Assembly (NCBI GenBank): GCA_948968885.1
Contig: CAREUR010000013.1
Span: 1-27,658, forward strand
Origin: an uncultured Eubacteriales bacterium
Lineage (GTDB): Bacteria; Bacillota; Clostridia; Oscillospirales; Acutalibacteraceae
DNA length: 27,658 nucleotides
Direction: 5' to 3'
Of this stretch, positions 15,136 through 23,254 are shown one piece after another. The notes under the pieces are model-generated. The model saw only the letters and a list, made by a program, of their open reading frames with translations. It was not told the origin of the DNA and ran no database searches. Within the stretch, counting starts at the first letter, position 1. Every line of letters starts with the position of its first letter. The position numbers and the translations under genes are program-made.

Positions 15136-15654
15136 CTAAAACGGAATAAAAACATTAACAAGCAGGCTGCAAAAGGAGCCCAAAACGGCTCCGACCAAAA
15201 CGTCTGTAAGATAATGAACCCGCAAATAAACGCGAGAAAATCCAATCAAAAAAGCCAAAACAAAAGCAGGAATTGATATAATGCCAAAGCAAGAAGCCAG
15301 CATGCAAGAGGCCGCAAAAGAAGAAGAAGTGTGTCCCGAAGGAAAAGAATAAGTGATAGGTTCCTTAATGAGCATTTCCTCCTGCAATAAAAATTTAGAA
15401 GGCCGAACCCTCGCCACAATATGCTTAATCAAAACTTCGCCCAAAAATCCGCTCAACAATAAAGCCAAAATAATCTTAACGCCAACGTTGCGGTATCCGC
15501 GGTTAAACAAAAGAGGCACAGCAACAGCAAACCAAACCATTCCATTATTGCCCAGCTTGGTCACAATTACCATAAATTTATTAAGATTATCTCTATGCAA
15601 TTTTTTGACGTTCACAACGACCTTATCGTCCATATTTTTTAATTTACTTAACAT
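15136..15654 (-). CDS. PAP2-family membrane phosphatase
   Basis: A 172-residue type 2 phosphatidic acid phosphatase. The three catalytic motifs are complete: K-x6-R-P (Lys77 to Pro85), PSGH (105-108) and S-R-x5-H-x3-D (Ser140, Arg141, His147, Asp151). Hydrophobic segments lie near 38-50, 58-77, 112-140 and 150-170. Such small bacterial proteins often dephosphorylate undecaprenyl pyrophosphate or lipid phosphates; the substrate cannot be read from sequence. The ATG has only a weak ribosome site. It is in a separate transcript from ruvC. Confidence 0.88.
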   Translation of the reverse strand: MLSKLKNMDDKVVVNVKKLHRDNLNKFMVIVTKLGNNGMVWFAVAVPLLFNRGYRNVGVKIILALLLSGFLGEVLIKHIVARVRPSKFLLQEEMLIKEPITYSFPSGHTSSSFAASCMLASCFGIISIPAFVLAFLIGFSRVYLRVHYLTDVLVGAVLGSFCSLLVNVFIPF

Positions 15655-15684
15655 TTTAAAAATATCACCAAAACCTTTTTTAAA

Positions 15685-15690
15685 ATTATA
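15685..15690 (-). promoter_or_regulatory. -10 box upstream of the PAP2 gene
   Basis: TATAAT on the minus strand, 31 bases before the ATG. No convincing -35 box stands 16-18 bases upstream, where the sequence is a T-rich run. Confidence 0.4.
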
Positions 15691-15743
15691 CTATAAAAAA
15701 TCAAAAAATAACATTAACAACCAAAAAAATAATTAAAATCAAG

Positions 15744-15777
15744 AAGTGTACACCCCAAAAATCATGCGTGTACACTT
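15744..15777 (-). terminator. Hairpin of two GTGTACAC palindromes after ppk2
   Basis: Perfect 10-bp arms AAGTGTACAC (15744-15753) and GTGTACACTT (15768-15777) enclose a 14-base loop. On the minus strand T-rich sequence follows, but the solid T run begins about 15 bases away, so it is a poor classical terminator for the gene ending at 15805. Each arm also contains the self-palindromic octamer GTGTACAC, so a paired operator for the PAP2 gene is an alternative. Confidence 0.4.
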
Positions 15778-15783
15778 AAACTC

Positions 15784-15803
15784 ATGTAATCAAATGTAAT
15801 CAA
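15784..15803. repeat. Tandem 10-bp repeat at the ppk2 3' end
   Basis: ATGTAATCAA occurs twice in direct tandem, ending one base before the ppk2 stop codon. It may be slippage, or part of the regulatory cluster with the adjacent palindromes. Confidence 0.6.
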
Positions 15804-15804
15804 A

Positions 15805-16710
15805 TTATTTTTTGGTTTTTGATTTTGACTTTGCGTCAGATTTTTTACCATCCTCGTTAGTAAGATATTCTTTGCAAGCGGCGATCAGCTTTTCTTTCTC
15901 TTTAGTAACAGTCGGATATTTCGGATTAATATCGTTCAAAGTATTAACCAAAATCTCAGAGAAAAAGAATCTAGCAAACCATTTTTTGTCCGCCGGAACA
16001 ACATACCAAGGCGCATACGGCGTGCTAGTTTTATTTATAGCCGCTTCAAATGCCTTCATATAATCGTCCCAATATTGCCGCTCCTTCACGTCAGAATCCG
16101 ACAATTTCCAGTTTTTGTTTTTCTCGTCAATTCTTTTAAGAAACCGACGTTTTTGTTCATCCCGAGATATATTAAGGAAAAATTTTAGCACACGAATGCC
16201 GTTTTGCCATAAATATTTTTCAAAATTAGCGATTTGCTCATAGCGTTCGTCAAAAATCTTCGGAGTTTTGCATCTGCTAGGTAAATTCTGATTTTTATAA
16301 AGCTCATGCACCCGAGCAACCAGGACGTCTTCATAATACGACCGGTTAAAAATCCCTATTTTGCCGCGTTCCGGAAGATTCTTAATGCATCTCCACAAGT
16401 AGTCATGAGCCAGCTCCTCGCTAGAAGGCGATTTAAAATTGCTAACCTGCACTCCCTGCGGGTTAAGACCAGACATAACATGCTTTATGGCGCCATCCTT
16501 GCCGCCAGCGTCCATAGCCTGCAAAATAACCAAGATAGCCTCGCTACCCTGCGCATAGAATCTATCCTGCATAATTCCAAGCTTCTTAAGGTTCAAAAGG
16601 CTAGACTCAAGCACCATTTCCCTGTCGGTAGTCAAATGCTTGGCTTTGGTATCGAACCCGTTAATTTTAAACTTTTTCGTCCCGTCAAATTTGTACTCAT
16701 CCAGTTTCAT
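15805..16710 (-). CDS. ppk2: Polyphosphate kinase 2 family protein
   Basis: PPK2 enzymes transfer phosphate between polyphosphate and nucleotides, usually forming NTP or NDP from polyphosphate. The 301-residue protein has the Walker A-like GGKDG (69-73), the following H-V-M-S-G-L-N-P-Q-G stretch, the Walker B region GIFNRSYYEDVLV (119-131) and a basic lid region (DEQKRRFLKRID). The last 15 residues are Lys/Ser-rich. ATG 16710 has AAGGGGG upstream. It is monocistronic by position, between two promoters. Subclass (NDP or NMP kinase) is not assignable by eye. Confidence 0.9.
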   Translation of the reverse strand: MKLDEYKFDGTKKFKINGFDTKAKHLTTDREMVLESSLLNLKKLGIMQDRFYAQGSEAILVILQAMDAGGKDGAIKHVMSGLNPQGVQVSNFKSPSSEELAHDYLWRCIKNLPERGKIGIFNRSYYEDVLVARVHELYKNQNLPSRCKTPKIFDERYEQIANFEKYLWQNGIRVLKFFLNISRDEQKRRFLKRIDEKNKNWKLSDSDVKERQYWDDYMKAFEAAINKTSTPYAPWYVVPADKKWFARFFFSEILVNTLNDINPKYPTVTKEKEKLIAACKEYLTNEDGKKSDAKSKSKTKK

Positions 16711-16738
16711 AATTTTACCCCCTTCTTATAATACTGAT

Positions 16739-16767
16739 ATTTTACCACAATAATTTCAAGAAGTCAA
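16739..16767 (-). promoter_or_regulatory. Promoter of ppk2
   Basis: On the minus strand TTGACT (16767-16762), 17 bases, TAAAAT (16744-16739). It lies just after the holA stop with no clear terminator between, so read-through from holA is possible. Confidence 0.75.
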
Positions 16768-16785
16768 GATAAATTTAATACAAAT

Positions 16786-17826
16786 TTAACAAAGAATAAG
16801 TTTAACAATAAGTTTTTCTAGCAAAATCTTAGGGTCCATGCGAGAACTTTTGAGCATGACGTCGGTTTTTGTCAGCAAGTCGATGCAAACCCGCAAAGAT
16901 TTCTTCAAATTCGCGTTATACCTTAGCTGCGCCTGTGCGCTTTCTAGCCGGAACATCTTTCGTTTGTAGTCAAAAATTTCAGCAACATCCTGAATGCTCC
17001 TTCCGCTTTGTAAGGCCGCGTTCACGCGATACATGTCGATATAATTAGAAGCCATGACGGACAAAACGGCGATAGGTTCCTCTTTTTTAAAGAGCAGAAT
17101 GTCCAAAATCTCAAATGCGCGGTCGCAATTCTTCGCCATGATGGCTTTAGTCAGCTCAAAAACGTTTGCCTCAAAGTTACAAACCACGATTTCATCGATG
17201 ATCTGCGAGGTGATCTCAGCTCCGTTCGCATAGGCACAGAGCTTTTCAATATCGTTTTTAAGGACCAGCAAGTTATTTCCGCATTTATCGATAATAAGTT
17301 GCGCGTTTTTTTCACAAAGCTTGCAAGATAATTTTTCGGCCCATTTTATGATTTGTCGTTGCAATTTGGGCTTGCTAAGCGCCTGCAGATTCAAAATCTC
17401 GCCATATTTTTCAAAAAATTTGACAAAAGAGGAAAATCTAGAAGACCGCTTCAAATCTAAATTTAAGTTAGGAAAACTTATTATCAAAACGGTGGTTTCG
17501 GGGATATCGGCGATAATCTCCTTTAGCTTTTTGACTGTGTCTAGAGGTTCCTTCTCAAGATTTAAGTCAAATATCCGCACACACTTAAAAGGAGCCATCA
17601 AGGGCAGAGCCTCAACCGCGCTGTTTAGGGCATCTATGTCAAGATCCGAAGACGAAAAATTCTGCAGGTTAAAAGAATTATTGCACCTGCCCGGCAAAAT
17701 TTTATCCGTAAGCAGCCGCGTGTAGTGGCCTACAAGATATTTTTCTTCCCCGTAAATAAAATATGCGTTTTTAAAGTTGCTTGACTTAACCTGCGTGGCA
17801 AAGTCGGACTCCGTTATAGTCGGCAA
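16786..17826 (-). CDS. holA: DNA polymerase III delta subunit
   Basis: HolA is the clamp-loader subunit that opens the beta sliding clamp. The 346-residue product shows the usual start pattern (FKNAYFIYGEEKYLV, residues 18-32), the AAA-like region without Walker motifs expected of delta, and the helical collar region at the C-terminus. The start is TTG 17826 with AGAGGA about nine bases upstream, inside the last codons of comEC, so translation is probably coupled. comEC followed by holA is a common Firmicutes arrangement. Confidence 0.92.
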   Translation of the reverse strand: MPTITESDFATQVKSSNFKNAYFIYGEEKYLVGHYTRLLTDKILPGRCNNSFNLQNFSSSDLDIDALNSAVEALPLMAPFKCVRIFDLNLEKEPLDTVKKLKEIIADIPETTVLIISFPNLNLDLKRSSRFSSFVKFFEKYGEILNLQALSKPKLQRQIIKWAEKLSCKLCEKNAQLIIDKCGNNLLVLKNDIEKLCAYANGAEITSQIIDEIVVCNFEANVFELTKAIMAKNCDRAFEILDILLFKKEEPIAVLSVMASNYIDMYRVNAALQSGRSIQDVAEIFDYKRKMFRLESAQAQLRYNANLKKSLRVCIDLLTKTDVMLKSSRMDPKILLEKLIVKLILC

Positions 17827-17827
17827 A

Positions 17828-20071
17828 TTATACCATCCTCTTTATGGAAATATTTTTCGAATGCGTAAAATCAAAAACAATATCGCCGTCACCAGCAGTA
17901 GCAAGGGGCAAACGGCGGTCTTTGGCCAAATTGTTCACAAAGACAGAAGCGGCATTTGCATTAGCGCAAATAACCCCGTACGAACTCGCAACAAGGCTAG
18001 AGTTCTCGAGGTTTCCGCTATATGCCAAAATGTCACAGAATTTATATTTATCGCCCAGAAGCTTAGCATCGCCGCCAGACGGGAGAATCAGCAGATTCAC
18101 GTCATTAACCGACAAGTAAATATAGCCGTGGTCATCGATGTTCATAACCGTGATTTTCACGTTATCCCAAAGATCAATTTTGGCGATATCATTGAAAGGG
18201 ACGGTGTTCATGCTTTCAAAAACGGTGTGCTCCAGCTTATCGTTGAGGACGTCGCCGTCATTTTGCATCAAAACGTAGTAGGGACGGAACTTCTTTATCA
18301 GATCATTCGCGTAGCTTGCCGTAGCGTCTTGAAGGTCGCTCAGCAGTATGTAATCGAGGCTCTTAACATTCAGGTTGGTCAAATAATTTTGCACTCTAGA
18401 AGAGCGGATAGAATCGCCGCCGCAAGCCAAAACCGCAGCGCGACCGTTTTTTGAGATAACCGCAGAACACCCTGCGCCGGTGTCCAAAAAGGCCAGATGC
18501 GTCACGTTTCGGTCGAAAAGCTGGTAGGAAAGAATTCCAACGAACAGAATTATAACCGACAAAATGGCAGACAGCTTTAAAAGCCGGTATTCCTTGCATA
18601 ATAGCAAAGCCAGCGCGAACAAAACGCAGCAGGAAGCGAACCAGAATAGGATCATGGGCTGGCGGGTTGCAACGGACGCAAACGGGATTTTTGCGAGTAA
18701 ATCGGCACAAAAAGTGATATAATTCATCAAAACTCCCGAGAAAAGTGCCAAAGGCTTGACGATGAGCTCAAGGAATGGCACAAAATATAGGACGGCAGCG
18801 AACAAAGTGAGGATCATCATCAGCATGGTGGGCATGACGATCAAAATGTTCGAGAAAACGCTGATGAGTGAGATTCTGCCAAAGCTCAGCATAGTTATGG
18901 GCAATGTGGCGATGGTTGCGCACAGCGTGACGGAGACCATTCCCGCGACGCTATCTGTAACCTTTGAGCTGCAATTTACCCGCGCAAACAGGGCCTTGAT
19001 TTTTTCTTCAAAATATCCTTCAAACAGGATGATCCCGAGCGTTGCAAAGACAGAGAGCAACAAGCCCGTGTCTCCGGCGGCGAATGGGTTAACGACCGAA
19101 AGCAAAAGAGTCGCAAACCCCAGCGAGTTGAGGGAATCGGACTTTGCGTAGAAGAATTTGCCAAGATAAAACATGATGAGCATGATGCCCGCGCGAGAGA
19201 CCGACGCTGAGAAGCCCGTGATGGCCATGAACGCAAGCAGGGTCAGGCAAGTGAGCAAATATACAAAGCGTTTAGAAAGCCGGGTGGCGCTCAAAAGCAT
19301 AAAGACGACGGCCGCGATGACTGACGTGTGCAAACCAGAAACCGCCAGAATGTGCGATACGCCTACCTCCTTAAAGTTAGACTTTATGTCGTCGTCCATA
19401 AAATATTTGTCGCCAAGCAAGACTCCAACTGCAACAGAAGCGTGCTCTTTGGGTAAGATTGTCCGCACAGCCTCAATGAGAGCCTGCTTAACCTTCAAAA
19501 AGTAGTAATATAGCGGTTTGTTCGGGTCCTCCTCCAGCTGGCAGCCCTCGTACTCGTAAAGATACGACGAAATATGTATCCCTTTGGCCGCGTAATAGGA
19601 CTTGGAAGAGAATCCGCCGCTATCTGTGGGCAAAAACATATGTACCTTGCCAGAAACTCTGTCGTACAAATCCACATCCAACGGTGTAGACATTGACATC
19701 CGCAATTTTATTTTTTGAGGAGCGCCGTCATAGTCGACTTTATCCGTCTCAAAAACGTAATAATACCGATTGTAGGCGCTATATGGAATTTCGCAAATCC
19801 GGCCAGAGACGTAGACATCCTGTCCGTCCAGCTGCTCAATGGGCGCAACCTTGACGTAAGTAAAGGCGCTGTACATGCCAAAGGCCAAAGTAACCGTGAA
19901 AAGGGCGATTGGCAAAACTTTTGCCCGCCGAAGCGGCGCAATAGCTAAAGAAACCAAAAATAAGATGAAAAAACCAATCGCCATGATTTTGGCAAATTCG
20001 GCGTCAAAATAGGTGGCCGCAACGAGTGCCGCCAAATACGCAAACCCGACGGTCGCCATTGGTCTCTTCAT
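17828..20071 (-). CDS. comEC: ComEC/Rec2 DNA-uptake channel, hydrolase domain degenerate
   Basis: A 747-residue polytopic protein that would form the inner-membrane channel for single-stranded DNA in transformation. Order: N-terminal membrane helices, a soluble OB-like domain (about 70-190), the Competence domain with the hallmark GVSHILAVSGLHTSVI (about 238-253) and many helices to about 510, then a C-terminal domain (about 519-747) in the place of the metallo-beta-lactamase-like domain. There the usual H-x-H-x-D-H motif after the ...LDYILLS strand is replaced by DLQDATASYAN (578-588), so it has no metal site. I start at ATG 20071 with AAAGGAG eight bases upstream, eight codons inside the longest frame. 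Lies between the HIT gene and holA. No other competence genes are in the window. Confidence 0.9.
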   Translation of the reverse strand: MKRPMATVGFAYLAALVAATYFDAEFAKIMAIGFFILFLVSLAIAPLRRAKVLPIALFTVTLAFGMYSAFTYVKVAPIEQLDGQDVYVSGRICEIPYSAYNRYYYVFETDKVDYDGAPQKIKLRMSMSTPLDVDLYDRVSGKVHMFLPTDSGGFSSKSYYAAKGIHISSYLYEYEGCQLEEDPNKPLYYYFLKVKQALIEAVRTILPKEHASVAVGVLLGDKYFMDDDIKSNFKEVGVSHILAVSGLHTSVIAAVVFMLLSATRLSKRFVYLLTCLTLLAFMAITGFSASVSRAGIMLIMFYLGKFFYAKSDSLNSLGFATLLLSVVNPFAAGDTGLLLSVFATLGIILFEGYFEEKIKALFARVNCSSKVTDSVAGMVSVTLCATIATLPITMLSFGRISLISVFSNILIVMPTMLMMILTLFAAVLYFVPFLELIVKPLALFSGVLMNYITFCADLLAKIPFASVATRQPMILFWFASCCVLFALALLLCKEYRLLKLSAILSVIILFVGILSYQLFDRNVTHLAFLDTGAGCSAVISKNGRAAVLACGGDSIRSSRVQNYLTNLNVKSLDYILLSDLQDATASYANDLIKKFRPYYVLMQNDGDVLNDKLEHTVFESMNTVPFNDIAKIDLWDNVKITVMNIDDHGYIYLSVNDVNLLILPSGGDAKLLGDKYKFCDILAYSGNLENSSLVASSYGVICANANAASVFVNNLAKDRRLPLATAGDGDIVFDFTHSKNISIKRMV

Positions 20072-20105
20072 GAAAGCAGCTCCTTTCGCGGTCATATCGG
20101 GATTT

Positions 20106-20444
20106 TTAGCCCGCTGGCCAATTCATTTTTCTGCCACCCATCAAATGAAAATGCAGGTGAGGCACGGTCTGGCCGCCATCTTCGCCACAATTATTTACAA
20201 TCCGGTAGCCGTTCTCTAACCTCAGCTCCTTAGCGATTTTAGAAGCCACCATAAAGATTTTTCCGATAATATTCGTATCGTTATCGGAAATCTGATCGGC
20301 ACTTTGAATGTGCTTTTTAGGGATAATCAGCACGTGAACGGGCGCCTGAGGGTCAAGATCGTTAAAAGCGACGATTTGACCGTCCTCATAAACTTTTTTG
20401 CTCGAAATTTCATTGCTCGCAATTTTGCAAAAAACACAATCCAT
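20106..20444 (-). CDS. HIT-family nucleotide-binding protein
   Basis: A 112-residue histidine-triad protein of the HINT/PKCI type, likely hydrolysing adenosine 5'-phosphoramidates or related nucleotide conjugates. The triad His-x-His-x-His is at 96, 98 and 100 (VPHLHFHLMGG) and the family start DCVFCKIASNEI is intact. It begins at ATG 20444 with a GGAGG site, 45 bases after alaS, and precedes comEC by 34 bases. Confidence 0.95.
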   Translation of the reverse strand: MDCVFCKIASNEISSKKVYEDGQIVAFNDLDPQAPVHVLIIPKKHIQSADQISDNDTNIIGKIFMVASKIAKELRLENGYRIVNNCGEDGGQTVPHLHFHLMGGRKMNWPAG

Positions 20445-20489
20445 AGCACAAAACCTCCAAATTAAACGGTCATAAACCGCATTGTTACG

Positions 20490-23123
20490 TCATTTTTTCA
20501 ACATATCACTAATCAAATCATAAGCCGAATTCAAAGCCACATCGATTTTAGAAACATTCTTGATGCCCGCCATGGCCATCTCTTTGCGTCCGCCGCCGTT
20601 TCCATCGGTCAGTTGAGCAATCTCCTTAACCAAAACTCCCGCGTTAATGCCATTTTCTATAGCAGTCTTGCCAACACTTGCGATAATATTGGACTTTTCT
20701 GCACCAACACTGGCCAAAACAACCACCGCGTTCGCAATTTTAGACTTTAAATCATCGCAAATAAGCTTTAACTCGCCAACTTCCATGTTATCAAGCCGGG
20801 ACACAATGACCTTGAGTCCGCCAATATCCTTAGCGCAGTCGAGCAGATTATTCACCTTAAACACGGCTAGCTCCGAAGCCAGCTTGGAAATGGTTTTATC
20901 TTTGTTTTTAAGTTCCTCCACCAAGTGAGCGCATTCTGACGCGAGTTCGGCCTGTTGATTAACCTTCAAAACCTGCTGGCATTCGCTCAAGATGGCTGTT
21001 TTATCGTGCAAAAGGCGCAAAACGCCCACAGAAGTTACCGCTTCTATGCGCCGGACGCCAGAAGCCACCGAGCTTTCGGAGAGAACCTTGAACAGTCCCA
21101 CCTGAGCGGTGTTATTAACGTGAGTTCCGCCGCAAAGCTCCAGCGAAAAGTCGCCAATTTTAATGACACGCACAACTCTTCCATATTTTTCGCCAAATAA
21201 AGCCATAGCACCCATCTTTTTGGCCTCCACAATGGGCATTTCTCGAACCACAACCTCATCCGAGCGCAAAATTTCGTCGTTTATAAGCGTTTCAATCTGT
21301 TGCAATTCTGAAGAAGTCAAAGCAGAAAAGTGCGTAAAATCAAACCGCAATCGGTTTTCATTAACGAGCTGGCCTGCTTGCTCAACGTGTGAGCCCAGAA
21401 CCTTCCTCAAAGCGGCCTGCAAAAGATGTGCTGCAGTGTGGTTTCGCCTGATTTTTTCTCGCTTAGCGGCATCAACACAAACCTCGATTTTATCGCCAAC
21501 GTGAAGGATTCCTTGCAAAATCTTAGCGCGATGAAAGTAGATTCCAGCGGCGTTTTTGACTGTATCAATGATGGCCGCCCTAGCGTCGCCAAGTATCAGT
21601 GCGCCAGAATCACCAACTTGACCGCCACCTTGTGCATAAAAGGGAGTCTCGTCCAAGATTATATAGACCTCATCGCCACTAGCGGCAGAGTCCACAAATT
21701 CGCCGCCTTTTATTATCTTTAGAATGGCAGTCCGAGTGCTTAAAGCATCGTATCCAACGAAGCTAGTCGGCGCAATGCCGCCAAAGTTCAAGTTGTCATT
21801 TGCCCAGGCCTGTGTTTCTGCGCTAGATCGAGCCTTACGAGCCTTATTTTTTTGCTCAAGAAGCAACTCATCAAAGCGAGCCTCGTCAACAGTCATGCCG
21901 CGTTCAGCCAAGATTTCTTTCGTCAAGTCAATAGGGAAGCCAAAAGTGTCGTTAAGCTTAAAGGCAGCTTCGCCAGAAAGCACCGACCCATCAGCTTTTG
22001 CGACCATATCATTTAAAAGATCCAAGCCCTGATCAATTGTCTTGGCGAAATTTTCTTCCTCAACCTGTATCATCTTTTTGATAAAGCCCTGTTTCTGCGC
22101 GAGCTCGGGGTAAGCTTGCTGATTTTCCTTAATCACAGTCTCGCATAAGTCTGACAAAAAAGTTCCGCGAATGCCAAAAATCCGACCATGACGGGCAGCA
22201 CGACGCAGAAGCCGACGCAAAACGTAGCCACGACCTTCATTGGAAGGCATAACGCCGTCGCCGATCAAAAAGGTAACGCTTCGAATATGATCGGTGATAA
22301 CCCGCAAAGAAACGTCATTTTTAGCATCGTCACCATACTTAACGCCAGATATTCTGCAAACATGCTGCATAATATTTTGCACGCTGTCAACGAGAAACAG
22401 GTTGTCCACGCCCTGCATAATGCAAGCTAAGCGCTCCAGGCCCATTCCAGTGTCGATGTTGGGGTGATCCAGCCGAGAATAATTGTTGTTCCCGTCATTC
22501 TCAAACTGAGTAAACACCAAGTTCCAAAATTCAATGTACCGATCGCAGTCGCAGCCCACTTTGCAGTCTGGAGAGCTGCAACCATAGGCTTCGCCGCGGT
22601 CGAAATAAAGCTCCGAGCAAGGCCCACAGGGGCCGGCGCCGTGTTCCCAAAAGTTATCCGCTTTACCCAAACGGACAATATGATCCGGCGCCACGCCAAC
22701 GTTTTTCGTCCAGATTTCAAAGGCCTCGTTGTCCTCCTCATAAATAGAAACCCAGATTCTATCGATAGGCAGCTCCAAAACCTTGGTGCAAAACTCCCAA
22801 GCCCAAGCCGTCGCCTCGGGTTTAAAGTAGTCTCCAAAAGAAAAGTTGCCCAACATCTCGAAAAAAGTGCCGTGCCGCGCAGTAATCCCAACGCGCTCAA
22901 TGTCGGGCGTGCGGATGCACTTTTGGCACGTCGTAACTCGCTTACAAGGCGGAGTAACCTCGCCGGTAAAATACTTCTTCATCGGCGCCATACCGGAGTT
23001 TATAAGCAACAAACTGTTGTCGTTTTGAGGAACCAAGGAGAAGCTCTCCAACTTAAGGTGCCCTTTCGACTCAAAAAAAGACGTAAACATCTCGCGCAAT
23101 TCGTTAAGACCCGTCCACTTCAC
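20490..23123 (-). CDS. alaS: Alanyl-tRNA synthetase
   Basis: AlaRS charges tRNA-Ala in the cytoplasm. The 877-residue chain is of full family length: class II catalytic domain from the N-terminus (KWTGLNELREMF..., with RHGTFFEMLGNFSFGDYFK), a Cys-rich insert near 180-195, the editing domain with His562 and His566 (HTAAH) plus Cys664 and His668 (CGGTH), and the C-terminal DHHA1 region with GNGGGRKEMA. I start at GTG 23123 because homologues start at this KWT residue; the longer TTG frame (23171) adds residues unlike the family. The ribosome site is weak. There is no T-box before it, unlike many Firmicutes synthetase genes. First gene of alaS-HIT-comEC-holA. Confidence 0.95.
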   Translation of the reverse strand: MKWTGLNELREMFTSFFESKGHLKLESFSLVPQNDNSLLLINSGMAPMKKYFTGEVTPPCKRVTTCQKCIRTPDIERVGITARHGTFFEMLGNFSFGDYFKPEATAWAWEFCTKVLELPIDRIWVSIYEEDNEAFEIWTKNVGVAPDHIVRLGKADNFWEHGAGPCGPCSELYFDRGEAYGCSSPDCKVGCDCDRYIEFWNLVFTQFENDGNNNYSRLDHPNIDTGMGLERLACIMQGVDNLFLVDSVQNIMQHVCRISGVKYGDDAKNDVSLRVITDHIRSVTFLIGDGVMPSNEGRGYVLRRLLRRAARHGRIFGIRGTFLSDLCETVIKENQQAYPELAQKQGFIKKMIQVEEENFAKTIDQGLDLLNDMVAKADGSVLSGEAAFKLNDTFGFPIDLTKEILAERGMTVDEARFDELLLEQKNKARKARSSAETQAWANDNLNFGGIAPTSFVGYDALSTRTAILKIIKGGEFVDSAASGDEVYIILDETPFYAQGGGQVGDSGALILGDARAAIIDTVKNAAGIYFHRAKILQGILHVGDKIEVCVDAAKREKIRRNHTAAHLLQAALRKVLGSHVEQAGQLVNENRLRFDFTHFSALTSSELQQIETLINDEILRSDEVVVREMPIVEAKKMGAMALFGEKYGRVVRVIKIGDFSLELCGGTHVNNTAQVGLFKVLSESSVASGVRRIEAVTSVGVLRLLHDKTAILSECQQVLKVNQQAELASECAHLVEELKNKDKTISKLASELAVFKVNNLLDCAKDIGGLKVIVSRLDNMEVGELKLICDDLKSKIANAVVVLASVGAEKSNIIASVGKTAIENGINAGVLVKEIAQLTDGNGGGRKEMAMAGIKNVSKIDVALNSAYDLISDMLKK

Positions 23124-23194
23124 GTTTCTCTCACATCCAATAAAAATATCAAATAAAATAAAAGGCGACAAAACTAGATTTTTGCTACAGATTA

Positions 23195-23223
23195 ATTATA
23201 TTCTCGCGCCGAAAAAAAGTCAA
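23195..23223 (-). promoter_or_regulatory. Promoter of alaS
   Basis: On the minus strand TTGACT (23223-23218), exactly 17 bases, TATAAT (23200-23195). Start site near 23188 gives a leader of about 65 bases before the GTG, too short for a T-box. Confidence 0.85.
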
Positions 23224-23248
23224 TTAACCAGCCTGGCAAAGAGGTTAA
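23211..23248 (-). terminator. Weak hairpin plus T tract after the LCP gene
   Basis: TTAACC and GGTTAA arms (23243-23248 and 23224-23229) with a 13-base loop, followed on the minus strand by TTGAC and seven T. The stem is short and AT-rich and the tract overlaps the alaS -35 box, so termination and the next promoter are tightly packed. Confidence 0.3.
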
Positions 23249-23254
23249 AGGAAC

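Noticed and set aside
23124..23194. T-box riboswitch before alaS
   Set aside because: The leader is only about 65 bases and has no T-box sequence or terminator/antiterminator pair.
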